Assembly: GCA_028279725.1 (NCBI GenBank)
Contig: JANQNE010000001.1
Coordinates: 92,726-156,725 of the forward strand
Length of the DNA: 64,000 bases
Reading direction: 5' to 3'
DNA from: Candidatus Nanoarchaeia archaeon
GTDB lineage: Archaea > Nanobdellota > Nanobdellia > Woesearchaeales > JANQNE01
The notes under the pieces are model-generated. The model was not told the origin of the DNA, did not search any database, and saw only the letters and a program-made list of their open reading frames with translations. Numbering within the stretch: the first letter of the stretch is position 1; each line of letters begins with the position of its first letter. The translations under genes were made by a program, and so were the position numbers. Of the stretch, positions 34,228 to 42,550 are shown one piece after another.

Positions 34228-35316
34228 TTATTTATTTTGCTCAGCGTATTTCCTAAGCCTGTCTATTATTAGCTGTATCTTTTCTTTCATAGGATGTCCA
34301 AGCTTGCACGCCTTGATCAGCATAAGATATGCCTTGCCATAATCTCCATTTTTTAGATATATATCTCCAAGATTCCCATAAGCCACAGGATCCATTATCC
34401 CTTTTATAGTAGAATTATGATACAACTCCTTAGCTTCATCCATCTTCCCTCTTTCATGCAGTATTAACGCTTTGTAGAAATAAGGCCATGCATTGCTCTC
34501 ATCATTTTCTATAGCCTTATCAAGGTATATTATAGCATCATCATACTTCTTCATCTTAAAGCAGACATTCCCTGCTTCCAAAAAAATCAGCTTATTTATC
34601 AGGAGGTCTTTCTTATTTCCCAGCAATTCAATGCCTTTCTTGAAATACTCCAACGCTTTTTCATAATCTTCTTTTCCTTTATACAGCTTAGCAACTTCAT
34701 AATACGGCTTAGGATTATCTGGAGTTTCTCTGATCTGCTTCTCCCCCATCCTAAGATATTGTTCTACTCTGTCCTTACTGCCATCCTTAAGATGATGTAT
34801 CGGTATCTTTGAATTTACTATTTTTCCTTTTATAGAATCATCAATAAGCTCATGCACTTTATTTTCAAATCTATAATCTTTATTTCTGAACAATCTCACT
34901 AGCACCGACGGGAAATATGACTTAAAATCTTTGCTTTCTTCATAATCATCATCACAGCTTACTCCTTTCAAAGAATCAGAATAATTCCTCTGCACTAATC
35001 TATACCCTTCAACTTCTTTATCTTCAATAAGCTCTTTTATCTTCTTCATATCTTCAGCAGCAATCACTTCATCAGCATCTAAAACTAAAATCCAATCTTT
35101 AGTTGCTTTTGACAAAGAAAAATTCCTTGCAGCAGAAAAATCATAACACCATTCAAAATCAAAAACCTTTGCTCCAAAACTTTCAGCTATCTCTTTTGTC
35201 TTATCACTACTTCCAGTATCGACAACAATAATCTCATCAACATGATCTTTAACAGAACTAAGACATCTGTCTAGAAACTTCTCCTCATTCTTTGTGATCA
35301 TGCATAAGCTTAACAT
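34228..35316 (-). CDS. Family 2 glycosyltransferase with TPR tail
   Basis: 362 aa. N-terminal GT-A domain: LSLCMITKNEEKFLDRCLSS, VVDTGSSDKTKEIA and the metal motif LDADE. From about residue 195 onward come tetratricopeptide-like repeats (KPYYEVAKLYKGKEDYEKALEYFKKG, then two more). The N-terminal arrangement resembles SunS-like or WaaE/KdtX-type transferases. Probably glycosylates a protein or lipid, acceptor unknown. AGTTTTTTATCTTA lies 27 nt upstream, so leaderless. Confidence 0.87.
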   Translation of the reverse strand: MLSLCMITKNEEKFLDRCLSSVKDHVDEIIVVDTGSSDKTKEIAESFGAKVFDFEWCYDFSAARNFSLSKATKDWILVLDADEVIAAEDMKKIKELIEDKEVEGYRLVQRNYSDSLKGVSCDDDYEESKDFKSYFPSVLVRLFRNKDYRFENKVHELIDDSIKGKIVNSKIPIHHLKDGSKDRVEQYLRMGEKQIRETPDNPKPYYEVAKLYKGKEDYEKALEYFKKGIELLGNKKDLLINKLIFLEAGNVCFKMKKYDDAIIYLDKAIENDESNAWPYFYKALILHERGKMDEAKELYHNSTIKGIMDPVAYGNLGDIYLKNGDYGKAYLMLIKACKLGHPMKEKIQLIIDRLRKYAEQNK

Positions 35317-35349
35317 TTTATATGAGAAATAGGAGTTAAGATAAAAAAC

Positions 35350-35526
35350 TTACTTCTTTTTAGAGGCTTTCTTCCAGGTATACTCTCTCTGCTTAGCACT
35401 TTTGCCAAATCCGCAGCTTGCACACACCTTTTTGCTTGCATGATATGTGTGTTTTCCGCATCTTCTGCAGATTATATGGGTCTTCTTCCCACTCTTTTTA
35501 CCCATAGAAGCAGTTCCTTTTGACAT
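35350..35526 (-). CDS. rpl37e: Ribosomal protein L37e
   Basis: 58 aa. [35 protein letters not shown] start is split by the zinc site CRRC...CASC; basic tail ends in Lys-Lys-Lys. Follows the LSm gene by 11 nt, the usual archaeal LSm-L37e pair. Confidence 0.95.
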   Translation of the reverse strand: MSKGTASMGKKSGKKTHIICRRCGKHTYHASKKVCASCGFGKSAKQREYTWKKASKKK

Positions 35527-35537
35527 AACCTACACCT

Positions 35538-35765
35538 TTATGCTGGAGAGATCAGTATTATTGTGTCTCCTCTTAAGAATACAACACCAAGTTTTCTCTT
35601 TACTTCTCCGTCTACTCTTTCTTCTGCATTGTCTAATACAACATTTATGTGAATATCAAATGCCTTTAGGTTTCCTATGAACTGTTTTCCGTTCTTTAGC
35701 TCTACTATAACGCTTTTATCTCTTGCGTTGTTAAGAGCATCCAATGGTCTTGACGCTTCCATCAT
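35538..35765 (-). CDS. Sm-like archaeal protein (LSm)
   Basis: 75 aa. Sm1 (KSVIVELKNGKQFIGNLKAFDIHINVVLDNAEE) and Sm2 (LGVVFLRGDTIILI) motifs. Forms RNA-binding heptamer rings. GGGGG lies 5 nt before the first of two adjacent ATGs. CATTTATATATAGG (about 35805-35817) is the promoter, divergent from S8e. Confidence 0.93.
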   Translation of the reverse strand: MMEASRPLDALNNARDKSVIVELKNGKQFIGNLKAFDIHINVVLDNAEERVDGEVKRKLGVVFLRGDTIILISPA

Positions 35766-35873
35766 GAAATCCCCCTTGATTTATTTAATCCTGTAGGTTT
35801 ATCGTCCTATATATAAATGTTCTTGTTTTTGAAACAAAACCTTTTTAAATAAATGCCGAATACTTGCTTTACG

Positions 35874-36254
35874 ATGGTATTATCACAGCAAAGATCAAAA
35901 AGAAGCCCAACAGGTTCAAGATATATAGCTGCAAGAAAGAAAAAGCAGTTTGAGCTAGGCGGAAATCCTGTAAACACAAAAGTCGGTGAAAGAAAGACAA
36001 GATCCACAAGAACTATTGGCGGAAACAGGAAATATAAGACATTATCAGAACAAACAGTTCTTCTTTCAGATCCTAAGACAAAAAAGACAGAAAAAGTAAA
36101 GATAAAGAGCGTTCTTGAAAACTCAGCAAACAGGCACTTCGTAAGGAGAAACATCCTGACAAAAGGTGCTGTTGTAGAGACAGACAAAGGTAAGGCAAAG
36201 ATAACTTCAAGACCAGGCCAGGAAGGATCCATCAGCGCAGTTCTTGTTCAGTAA
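35874..36254 (+). CDS. rps8e: Ribosomal protein S8e
   Basis: 126 aa from MVLSQQRSKRSPTGSRY, with KKKQFELGGNPVNTKVGERKTRSTRTIGGNRK characteristic of S8e and ITSRPGQEGSISAVLV at the C-terminus. ATG 35874 is 27 nt after CTTTTTAAAT; the ATG at 35853 overlaps this promoter. Confidence 0.94.
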   Translation: MVLSQQRSKRSPTGSRYIAARKKKQFELGGNPVNTKVGERKTRSTRTIGGNRKYKTLSEQTVLLSDPKTKKTEKVKIKSVLENSANRHFVRRNILTKGAVVETDKGKAKITSRPGQEGSISAVLVQ

Positions 36255-36274
36255 ATCCCACTTCTAAAATCAAA

Positions 36275-36745
36275 ATGATAGTCAGATATGGTTCTATGCT
36301 CTTCACTAAAGGCTTGATCGCTATAATAGGAGCAGGTCGTGAATCAGAAAAGGATGAATTCAAAAAAAAGATCCAGGCGATCAACAACCAGTACAGGTTC
36401 AGGTCTGATTTTGTCGATCCAGATAAGGATAAATGGTTCGGAGCTATTACAGAAGGAAGTTACATGGCTGATATGAGGCCTCCAAAATACTTTGCTCTTT
36501 TCACAGAATTTGAGCTTGCAAAGATGACAGGAAACAATTGGGATAAATGCAAATTATTGGAATCTAGGCTGAAAGATAAATTCAAAGACTCAGCAAAAAC
36601 ACATCTTGTGATATATCAAGGAGATAATATAGTGCAGTTAAACCAGAACATCTACATCCCAACGCCATTCGCAACAAAACAAGACGAAGTAAGATCATAC
36701 ATGAAAGCGTCTCTTGATGAGTTCATCAGATTAGATAAAAAATAA
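36275..36745 (+). CDS. Unrecognised protein downstream of S8e
   Basis: 156 aa, soluble, mixed alpha/beta. Short hydrophobic stretch GLIAIIGAG near residue 13, a DPDKDKWFGAITEGSY block, and an acidic/basic helical tail. No signal peptide. No family recognised. It starts 20 nt after S8e and is followed 25 nt later by the HAD gene, so it is probably in the S8e transcript. Confidence 0.65.
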   Translation: MIVRYGSMLFTKGLIAIIGAGRESEKDEFKKKIQAINNQYRFRSDFVDPDKDKWFGAITEGSYMADMRPPKYFALFTEFELAKMTGNNWDKCKLLESRLKDKFKDSAKTHLVIYQGDNIVQLNQNIYIPTPFATKQDEVRSYMKASLDEFIRLDKK

Positions 36746-36770
36746 ATACCTCTTATGGATCCAATTCACA

Positions 36771-37406
36771 ATGGCACAAAGTTTTAACCCAGATGCAATA
36801 TTATATTTTCCTGTTGCTAGATTTCTCAATAAATCATTAGCTATACCTCATTTCTCTGTGAAGGACATCTCTAAAATAGATCCTAACAAACTTAAGGAGT
36901 ATGGATTCACAGGTTTGGTTTTTGATAAGGATAATACTCTGACAGCCCCATATGTTAACGAGATTTATCCTTCTATCCAGGATTCTTTTGAAAGATATAG
37001 GTCTATTTTTGGCGATAGGATTGCCATAATGTCCAACTCTGCTGGGACTGATGATGATAAAAATTATGAAGATGCTAAAAAGATTGAATCTGATTTAGGC
37101 ATTAAAGTTATAACTCATAGTAGGAAAAAACCTGCTGGAGTTGAAAGTGTTGTTCTTTATTTTAAATGCACACCCAAGGAATTGGTCATGTTTGGTGATA
37201 GGATATTCACAGACATAGTCTTTGGAAACAGATATGGCATGTTGACAGTACATACAGCACTACTAACTGAAGAAGGGGATAATAAAGCAGCAGCAAAAGT
37301 CAGAAGATATGAGCTTCCTTTGATTAAAAAATGGATGCAACAGGGAAAAAATCCACCACCTCATAAGATGTACAATGACAACATATGTTTGGAGAGATTG
37401 ATATGA
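36771..37406 (+). CDS. HAD phosphatase, YqeG/GEP4-like
   Basis: 211 aa. Motif I VFDKDNTL (two Asp), motif II AIMSNSAG, Lys region THSRKKPAG and motif III MFGDRIFTDIVFGNRYGM match the YqeG / Gep4 group, whose eukaryotic member is a phosphatidylglycerophosphate phosphatase. It also begins with FNPDAILYFPVARFLNKSL, like that group. A lipid phosphate substrate is plausible but not shown. ATGA overlap with the next gene. Confidence 0.82.
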   Translation: MAQSFNPDAILYFPVARFLNKSLAIPHFSVKDISKIDPNKLKEYGFTGLVFDKDNTLTAPYVNEIYPSIQDSFERYRSIFGDRIAIMSNSAGTDDDKNYEDAKKIESDLGIKVITHSRKKPAGVESVVLYFKCTPKELVMFGDRIFTDIVFGNRYGMLTVHTALLTEEGDNKAAAKVRRYELPLIKKWMQQGKNPPPHKMYNDNICLERLI

Positions 37407-38047
37407 TTAAAAAGATCCATGACATTCTTCTGAAAAGATATGGCCCTCAAAGATGGTGGCCTACAACATTAGAAGGAGAACTGCATCCAACTTATCATGG
37501 AAAAACACCAAACAACAAACAGCGTTTCGAGATAATCATAGGAGCTATATTAACCCAAAACACTTCATGGAAAAATGTTGAGAAAGCGATAATAAACTTA
37601 AACAAAGAAAAACTGCTGTCTATAGAAAAGATAAAATCATCAAAAAAACTTCCTTCTTTGATAAAGCCTGCAGGTTATTACAATCAAAAAGCTGAAAGAC
37701 TAAAGGTAGTTGCAGACTTTTTTCTTAAGAATAAATCTCCAACAAGAGAAGAACTTCTTGCTGTAAAAGGGATCGGTCCAGAGACAGCAGATTCTATCTT
37801 GCTATATGCTTTCCAAAAACCTTTTTTTGTAGTAGATGCATACACAAAAAGAATATTCTCCAGAATTGGATTCAGATTTTCTTCATACGATGAACTGCAG
37901 AACTTGTTCTATTCATCTCTTCCAAAAAACATAAGACTCTACAATGAATACCATGCTTTATTGGTGGAATTAGCAAAAAATCACTGTAAAACAAAACCAA
38001 TCTGCAAGGGATGCCCTATTTATAGTAAATGTAAACGTTTATACTAG
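37403..38047 (+). CDS. HhH-GPD DNA glycosylase, EndoIII/MagIII-like
   Basis: 214 aa from ATG 37403. Helix-hairpin-helix VKGIGPETAD, catalytic Asp in FVVDAYTKRI, and a four-Cys iron-sulfur loop (CKTKPICKGCPIYSKC). The Lys of true endonuclease III (GxGRKTA) is replaced by Glu, as in 3-methyladenine glycosylases of the MagIII type, so it is likely a monofunctional glycosylase. The stop lies inside repeat copy D. Confidence 0.85.
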   Translation: MIKKIHDILLKRYGPQRWWPTTLEGELHPTYHGKTPNNKQRFEIIIGAILTQNTSWKNVEKAIINLNKEKLLSIEKIKSSKKLPSLIKPAGYYNQKAERLKVVADFFLKNKSPTREELLAVKGIGPETADSILLYAFQKPFFVVDAYTKRIFSRIGFRFSSYDELQNLFYSSLPKNIRLYNEYHALLVELAKNHCKTKPICKGCPIYSKCKRLY

Positions 38048-38135
38048 CACCAAGCGAAGTTCTCCAAAAAAACATCCCTCTTATATTGGGTCTGTTTCTC
38101 CAGCAATAAACACATCTGACGTAGCGTGCTAGTAT
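38041..38135 (+). repeat. Intergenic palindrome-ended element, copy D
   Basis: Ten-bp perfect stem ATACTAGCAC (38041-38050) with GTGCTAGTAT (38126-38135), covering the stop codon of the glycosylase gene. Left box CACCAAGCGAAGTTCTCC, right box TCTGACGTAGCGTGC. The interior resembles copy B. Confidence 0.78.
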
Positions 38136-38190
38136 TAAGCGCAAAATTTAAATACCCTCATCCTATTTATCTTCTAAAAGAGGTGTATCG

Positions 38191-38970
38191 ATGAGCGCAA
38201 GCATAATAATCATAGTCATTCTTTACGCAATTGCTGCTGTATTTGCATTTAAGCTGATAAAATCAGTCGTAAAAGCACTATTCTTGGTAAGCGCAGTTGC
38301 TTTGATACTTATCGCATTAGGTTCTTTCTTCATCTACAAGGATGTAGTTGATATGAAAGACAACTGGCCAGACTCACAAAAGCTTCTGTTATTAGAAAGC
38401 GATGATATGATAATAACTGGATTTGAATCAACACTATCGACAACAGAAACACCTGTTTTCCTGACTGCATCACAGATATCATCACTAAACTCAGATTATG
38501 AGAACAACAACTTAGATTCTATGCTGGGAAGCAACTATAAGATGATAATAATGGACATAAATTCCATAGCAGATGAAGTAGAAGCAGAAGAGGTAACATT
38601 CAACGATCTTACTCTGAAAAAAAGTGATATAATCTCAGTGATAAACTCAGAAAATTCTCTTGACTTTATGATAGACAAGATAGTTGAAGACAGAGGGCTT
38701 CCTGCTGACCAAAGAGGAACTATAAGCAGCGAAGTTGCAAACGAATTCGGAGACAGCGCAAGGATAAAAGCCATGGCTTTCGGACTCTTGGTTTCGCAAT
38801 TATTTGTAGAAAAAGGGCAGGAATCAGGATTGTTTATCTTCCAGCAGTACAAGGCTGGCAATATTGGGATATACAAAGAGACTGCAATATTCAAGACAAT
38901 GAAGTTCATTCCAGATTTCATATTAGAGAAAGCCGGAGAGATAGCAATGTCAAAGATGGTGGAAGAATAA
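38191..38970 (+). CDS. Membrane hypothetical protein with two N-terminal helices
   Basis: 259 aa. Two hydrophobic segments (about residues 4-24 and 28-48) then a soluble domain of about 205 residues rich in Ser, Asp and Ile. AGAGGTG lies 7 nt before the ATG. No recognised family. Overlaps the next gene (TAATG). Confidence 0.65.
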   Translation: MSASIIIIVILYAIAAVFAFKLIKSVVKALFLVSAVALILIALGSFFIYKDVVDMKDNWPDSQKLLLLESDDMIITGFESTLSTTETPVFLTASQISSLNSDYENNNLDSMLGSNYKMIIMDINSIADEVEAEEVTFNDLTLKKSDIISVINSENSLDFMIDKIVEDRGLPADQRGTISSEVANEFGDSARIKAMAFGLLVSQLFVEKGQESGLFIFQQYKAGNIGIYKETAIFKTMKFIPDFILEKAGEIAMSKMVEE

Positions 38971-39452
38971 TGGGATTGTTAGACAAAGTAATGTTTTGGA
39001 AAAAGAAAGATGATCTTGCTGATTTAGGTCTTGGATTAGAAGGAGATCTTCCTCATCCAGGAGGAAAAGAGCCAGACCTTGGATTGGGTATGGACTCTAC
39101 AGGATTAGGAGATGTAGGTACAGGAAAAGGCATCGGAGAGCCAGCAACACCCACTGATAAGATGCCTGGCTTTGGGGCTGAAGAACATACATTCGGCGCT
39201 GAACAGCCATTATCATCATCTCCTTCAGCACCACAAACACCGGAGATCCCGCAGCCCGCAGCACAGATGGCTCCACCAGCTGCACCAACACCTCCTCCAA
39301 AAATATCTTCTGATCATAATTATATAGTTTCTAAAGAGCTTGAGATCATTTCTACAAAGCTGGATGCTTTAAGGGTTGCGATTGACTCAGTATCTCACAG
39401 GTTAGCAGCTTTAGAGAAGATTGCAAGAGGAGATCATGAAAGGAGCTGGTAA
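38970..39452 (+). CDS. Gly/Pro-rich linker protein with C-terminal coiled coil
   Basis: 160 aa. Short amphipathic start (GLLDKVMFWKKKDDL), then a Gly-Leu-Gly and Pro/Ala-rich low-complexity linker (about 20-110), then a helix KELEIISTKLDALRVAIDSVSHRLAALEKIA that should coil. Could tether a complex to the membrane. Same kind of protein is common in DPANN genomes. It overlaps lspA by 17 nt in another frame. Confidence 0.6.
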   Translation: MGLLDKVMFWKKKDDLADLGLGLEGDLPHPGGKEPDLGLGMDSTGLGDVGTGKGIGEPATPTDKMPGFGAEEHTFGAEQPLSSSPSAPQTPEIPQPAAQMAPPAAPTPPPKISSDHNYIVSKELEIISTKLDALRVAIDSVSHRLAALEKIARGDHERSW

Positions 39453-39936
39453 GAAAAAGAGTTCTAGTAAAAAGACTCAATCCAAGTCTATAAAACCGAT
39501 AGTTATATTCTCTGTAATCACATTCTTGATAGTAATCCTTGATCAGATCATAAAGTATCTTGCATCAAACAAAGTTCCTTTAGGAGAATCCATTCCTTTT
39601 GCTGAAGGAATATTCCACTTCACACATGTGCAGAACTTTGGAGCAGGGTTTTCTATACTGCAGGGCCACACCTGGTTGTTCATCTTAGTCGCATTATTCT
39701 TCATAGTCATGATAATAGCAAACTTCAACAAGATACCTAAAGATATGCACACACAGCTAGGTTTTTCTTTGCTTTTAGGAGGGACGATCTCTAATCTTAT
39801 CGACAGGGTTGTATTCGGCTATGTAATTGATTATTTTGAGTTCATAATCTTTAATTTCTCCAACAACATAGCAGACATAGCGATAACATTAGGAGCTTTG
39901 ATGATCATAGCTTATTTTATAATTAAGAAGAATTAA
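39436..39936 (+). CDS. lspA: Signal peptidase II (LspA)
   Basis: 166 aa from ATG 39436 (GGAG 5 nt upstream). Four transmembrane helices; aspartyl active-site motifs SNLIDRVVFGYVIDYF and NNIADIAI; NFGAGFSIL matches the conserved Asn-x-Gly-Ala-x-Phe loop. It cuts prolipoprotein signal peptides before the lipidated Cys. Bacterial LspA is uncommon in archaea; lipobox proteins at 19753-20172 and 20931-21212 are candidate substrates. Confidence 0.9.
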   Translation: MKGAGKKKSSSKKTQSKSIKPIVIFSVITFLIVILDQIIKYLASNKVPLGESIPFAEGIFHFTHVQNFGAGFSILQGHTWLFILVALFFIVMIIANFNKIPKDMHTQLGFSLLLGGTISNLIDRVVFGYVIDYFEFIIFNFSNNIADIAITLGALMIIAYFIIKKN

Positions 39937-39938
39937 TT

Positions 39939-40031
39939 AATTGTAGCACCAAGCGTAGTTCTTAGTACAGCATCTATTACAAATAAATCTGAATAACATC
40001 AAAAACAGGTAGAACGAAGCGTGCTACAATT
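39939..40031 (+). repeat. Intergenic palindrome-ended element, copy E
   Basis: Eleven-bp perfect stem AATTGTAGCAC (39939-39949) with GTGCTACAATT (40021-40031), between the convergent lspA and 40030-40590 genes. Left box CACCAAGCGTAGTTCT can pair with AGAAC before the right box CGAAGCG. The core ACAAATAAATCTGA is shared with A and C. Confidence 0.78.
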
Positions 40032-40590
40032 ATTTCTTTATACATTTGCAGGGCTTATACCCTTTCTTTGTTGCAGCTTTCTTTTCATCAAACCACACCT
40101 GCTTTTTATCAGGTATTTTCTTTGCAAATTCACACTTAGGCTCATGATACTTCTTTCCTGTCTTTGAAGCTAAGAACTTTCCAGGATAATATTCTTCAAC
40201 CTTCTCAGGTATCTCTTCGACAACAGGCTGCTCTGCAACTTCAGCTTCAACATATTCTTTTTCATCTGAATGATTAAGAACAGTTATTATGAATCCCAAT
40301 GCGGCAATAACCAACATTGAAAGGTTCATGCTTGTGTTTGCAAATACATTTAATCCAACTTCATTGATCAGCACTAATGCAAAGAATATACTCATAACAC
40401 CCATACCAGAGTCATTTCCCTTGCTCATCTGTCTCATTGAATCCAAAGACATCAACAGCAAAAATACCAATATTATAAGTTCAAAGACAAAAAGATCTCC
40501 TGAAAGGCTGAACACAGATCCGATCAGTTCTAGAAGTACGACTAACAATATGACATTCAATATCAAAAATAATAATTTCCCCCCCTTCAT
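40030..40590 (-). CDS. Membrane protein with Ada-like metal-binding tail
   Basis: 186 aa. About four transmembrane helices in the first 110 residues, a Glu-rich linker, then a C-terminal domain SKTGKKYHEPKCEFAKKI ... GYKPCKCI. That end resembles the Ada-type metal-binding motif also found after thermonucleases and Com-like proteins (His-x3-Cys ... Cys-x-Cys). Function unknown; the tail may bind zinc or DNA. Its stop codon falls in repeat copy E. Confidence 0.7.
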   Translation of the reverse strand: MKGGKLLFLILNVILLVVLLELIGSVFSLSGDLFVFELIILVFLLLMSLDSMRQMSKGNDSGMGVMSIFFALVLINEVGLNVFANTSMNLSMLVIAALGFIITVLNHSDEKEYVEAEVAEQPVVEEIPEKVEEYYPGKFLASKTGKKYHEPKCEFAKKIPDKKQVWFDEKKAATKKGYKPCKCIKK

Positions 40591-40657
40591 GCTAAGAAGT
40601 AATATCTATCTTTTATTTAAAGATTTCTATTCTAAAGTAACAATTTTTGTTTACTAT

Positions 40658-41023
40658 CTAGAACTCCTCAAGTGATTCTAGCTTTTTCAGATAGCCTTTA
40701 TTCCTTAAGAACGAAACTTGAGCTTTTGTATATTTATGGATGATATCTCCTTTGTCATCACCACTAAGCTCCCATGGCTCAACTACAACAATATCCCCCT
40801 CTCTGACCCAAAGGTGTCTTTTTAATCTGCCAGGAATCCTGCATATCCTTGTCTTTCCGTCAAGACATCTAACACTCATCCTGCTTGCCCCTAATCTTCT
40901 GTCTAGAATTCCAAAACTCTGCTTTCCCCTTGGCAAGAACACTCTTCTAAACTGATTTTCCGGATCTTCATCCTGGCTTGTCTTCTTTCCAGTTTTTTTT
41001 GGTTTTCCTTTTTTCTTGAACAT
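40658..41023 (-). CDS. eif1a: Translation initiation factor aIF1A
   Basis: 121 aa. Basic N-terminus, S1/OB fold with FGILDRRLGASRMSVRCLDGKTRICRIPGRLKRHLWVREGDIVVVEPWE and a helical end. Binds the A site of the small subunit during initiation. CATTTATAAGAG is 27-30 nt upstream of the ATG. Confidence 0.95.
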   Translation of the reverse strand: MFKKKGKPKKTGKKTSQDEDPENQFRRVFLPRGKQSFGILDRRLGASRMSVRCLDGKTRICRIPGRLKRHLWVREGDIVVVEPWELSGDDKGDIIHKYTKAQVSFLRNKGYLKKLESLEEF

Positions 41024-41103
41024 TCAACTCTGTTAATCTCAGTTCTCTTATAAATGTTCTGGTTTTCCAAAAGTTTTTATACTATAACTCAAAATTATAG
41101 ATT

Positions 41104-41610
41104 ATGCCAAGAAAAAAAAGAGGTGTAGATCTTCCAGGCATGAGAACAGTGGAATCTGGAGCTCAGCTTTGGAAAAGGATAGTTGCATTTTTTATCGATA
41201 TTCTTGTTCTTGATATCATAATAATAGCTCCCTTCAGGAAATATTTCAGCATGCCTGCTGGAGGTATTGCTGAATCTGTAGAATTTTTAGCAAATAATCC
41301 TGAAGTTACACAAACACTGAAGATAATATTGTTCTTATCCACCATTCTTGCATTATTGTACTTTTCTATATTAGAATCAAGGATAGGACAGACACTGGGA
41401 AAATATATTTTCAAGATCTATGTTAGGTCAGAAGACAAAAAGCAGCTTTCTTTCTGGAAAGTGTTGTTGAGCAACATAACTCTAATACCTTTTTTCCCTT
41501 TCATAATACTATGGATAGTCGATCCGATACATATGTTCTTTTCAAAGAACAATCAGCGTCTGATGGAAAAGTTCACAAAGATAATAACAGTCCAGAAATA
41601 TGTGGTGTAA
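41104..41610 (+). CDS. RDD-family membrane protein
   Basis: 168 aa with three hydrophobic helices. Arg in LWKRIVAFFID, Asp residues FFIDILVLD and the WIVDPIHMFF end fit the RDD family, whose members may be transporters or ion antiporters. TTTTTATACTATA lies 27 nt upstream. SppA follows 1 nt after the stop. Confidence 0.8.
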   Translation: MPRKKRGVDLPGMRTVESGAQLWKRIVAFFIDILVLDIIIIAPFRKYFSMPAGGIAESVEFLANNPEVTQTLKIILFLSTILALLYFSILESRIGQTLGKYIFKIYVRSEDKKQLSFWKVLLSNITLIPFFPFIILWIVDPIHMFFSKNNQRLMEKFTKIITVQKYVV

Positions 41611-41611
41611 G

Positions 41612-42505
41612 ATGGGTAATCTAAAAACAATAATATTTGTTATCCTGGCATTATGGCTGTCAGCATTTATCCTGTCAGCATTTATCCCCGCTCCTGGCGG
41701 AGTTTTTGTAGATGGAAATGTAGCTTTGATAAAGATAGATGGAGTCATCATGACAGAAGATCCAGGCTCATTCTTTGGAACTAAGATTGCATCAGCATCA
41801 GAGATAGTTAAATTGATAGAGCTTGCTGATGAAAATCCTTCAGTAGAGGCTATACTTTTTGAGATAAATTCTCCAGGAGGTTCAGCTGTCGCTTCATTAG
41901 AGATAGCTTCAGCGATCAAAGATGCAAATAAGACTACTGTCGCTTACATAAGAGAAGTAGGAGCTTCAGGAGGATACTGGGCTGCATCTGCAACAGACTA
42001 TATTGTTGCAAACCCTCTTGCTGTAACTGGTTCCATCGGAGTCATATCCTCTTATCTGGAGTTTTCAGGTTTTATGGAAAAATATGGCATATCTTATCAA
42101 AGGCTGGTTGCAGGAAAATTCAAAGACATTGGAACTCCATACAGGAACCTTACATCAGAAGAAGAGAAGATCTTGTTAGAAAAACTAGATCTTATCCACG
42201 ACTATTTTGTATCAGCAGTTGCAGAGAACAGAGGCATGAATGAGTCTGAAGTAAAAGAGCTTGCAACTGGAATGTTCTATCTCGGAGCAGAAGCAGAAGA
42301 GCTTAACCTTGTAGATAAGACAGGAGATCTAGAGACAGCAAAGAACTACATAAAAGACAAACTGAAAGTAGATGAGATAACTTTGGTAGAATACAAGGAA
42401 CATTCATCCTTCTTCGATATATTCTCTGCAAAACTTAACGAGAACTTTTTCTTTTTTGGCAAAGGTTTGGTGTCATCAGATGAAAAACCTTTGATAATGA
42501 CCTAA
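41612..42505 (+). CDS. sppA: Signal peptide peptidase SppA-like serine protease
   Basis: 297 aa from ATG 41612. One N-terminal transmembrane helix, then the SppA fold with EINSPGGSAVAS, catalytic Ser in EVGASGGYWAAS and Lys in VAGKFKDIGTPYR. Half-size (36K) type as in archaea. Degrades remnant signal peptides or membrane proteins; with lspA and lonB nearby, several membrane-linked proteases are encoded in this window. Confidence 0.9.
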   Translation: MGNLKTIIFVILALWLSAFILSAFIPAPGGVFVDGNVALIKIDGVIMTEDPGSFFGTKIASASEIVKLIELADENPSVEAILFEINSPGGSAVASLEIASAIKDANKTTVAYIREVGASGGYWAASATDYIVANPLAVTGSIGVISSYLEFSGFMEKYGISYQRLVAGKFKDIGTPYRNLTSEEEKILLEKLDLIHDYFVSAVAENRGMNESEVKELATGMFYLGAEAEELNLVDKTGDLETAKNYIKDKLKVDEITLVEYKEHSSFFDIFSAKLNENFFFFGKGLVSSDEKPLIMT

Positions 42506-42550
42506 TTATTCCGAAATACTTATTAAGGGATATAGCAAAATGTTAGATTA

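Noticed and set aside
35807..36232. Minus-strand 141-codon frame over S8e
   Set aside because: Antisense shadow of a clear ribosomal protein gene.
15671..40031. Palindrome-ended elements as insertion sequences
   Set aside because: 92-99 nt, no transposase and no target-site duplication that I can see; terminal stems differ between copies, unlike fixed inverted repeats of IS elements. A MITE-like origin is not excluded.
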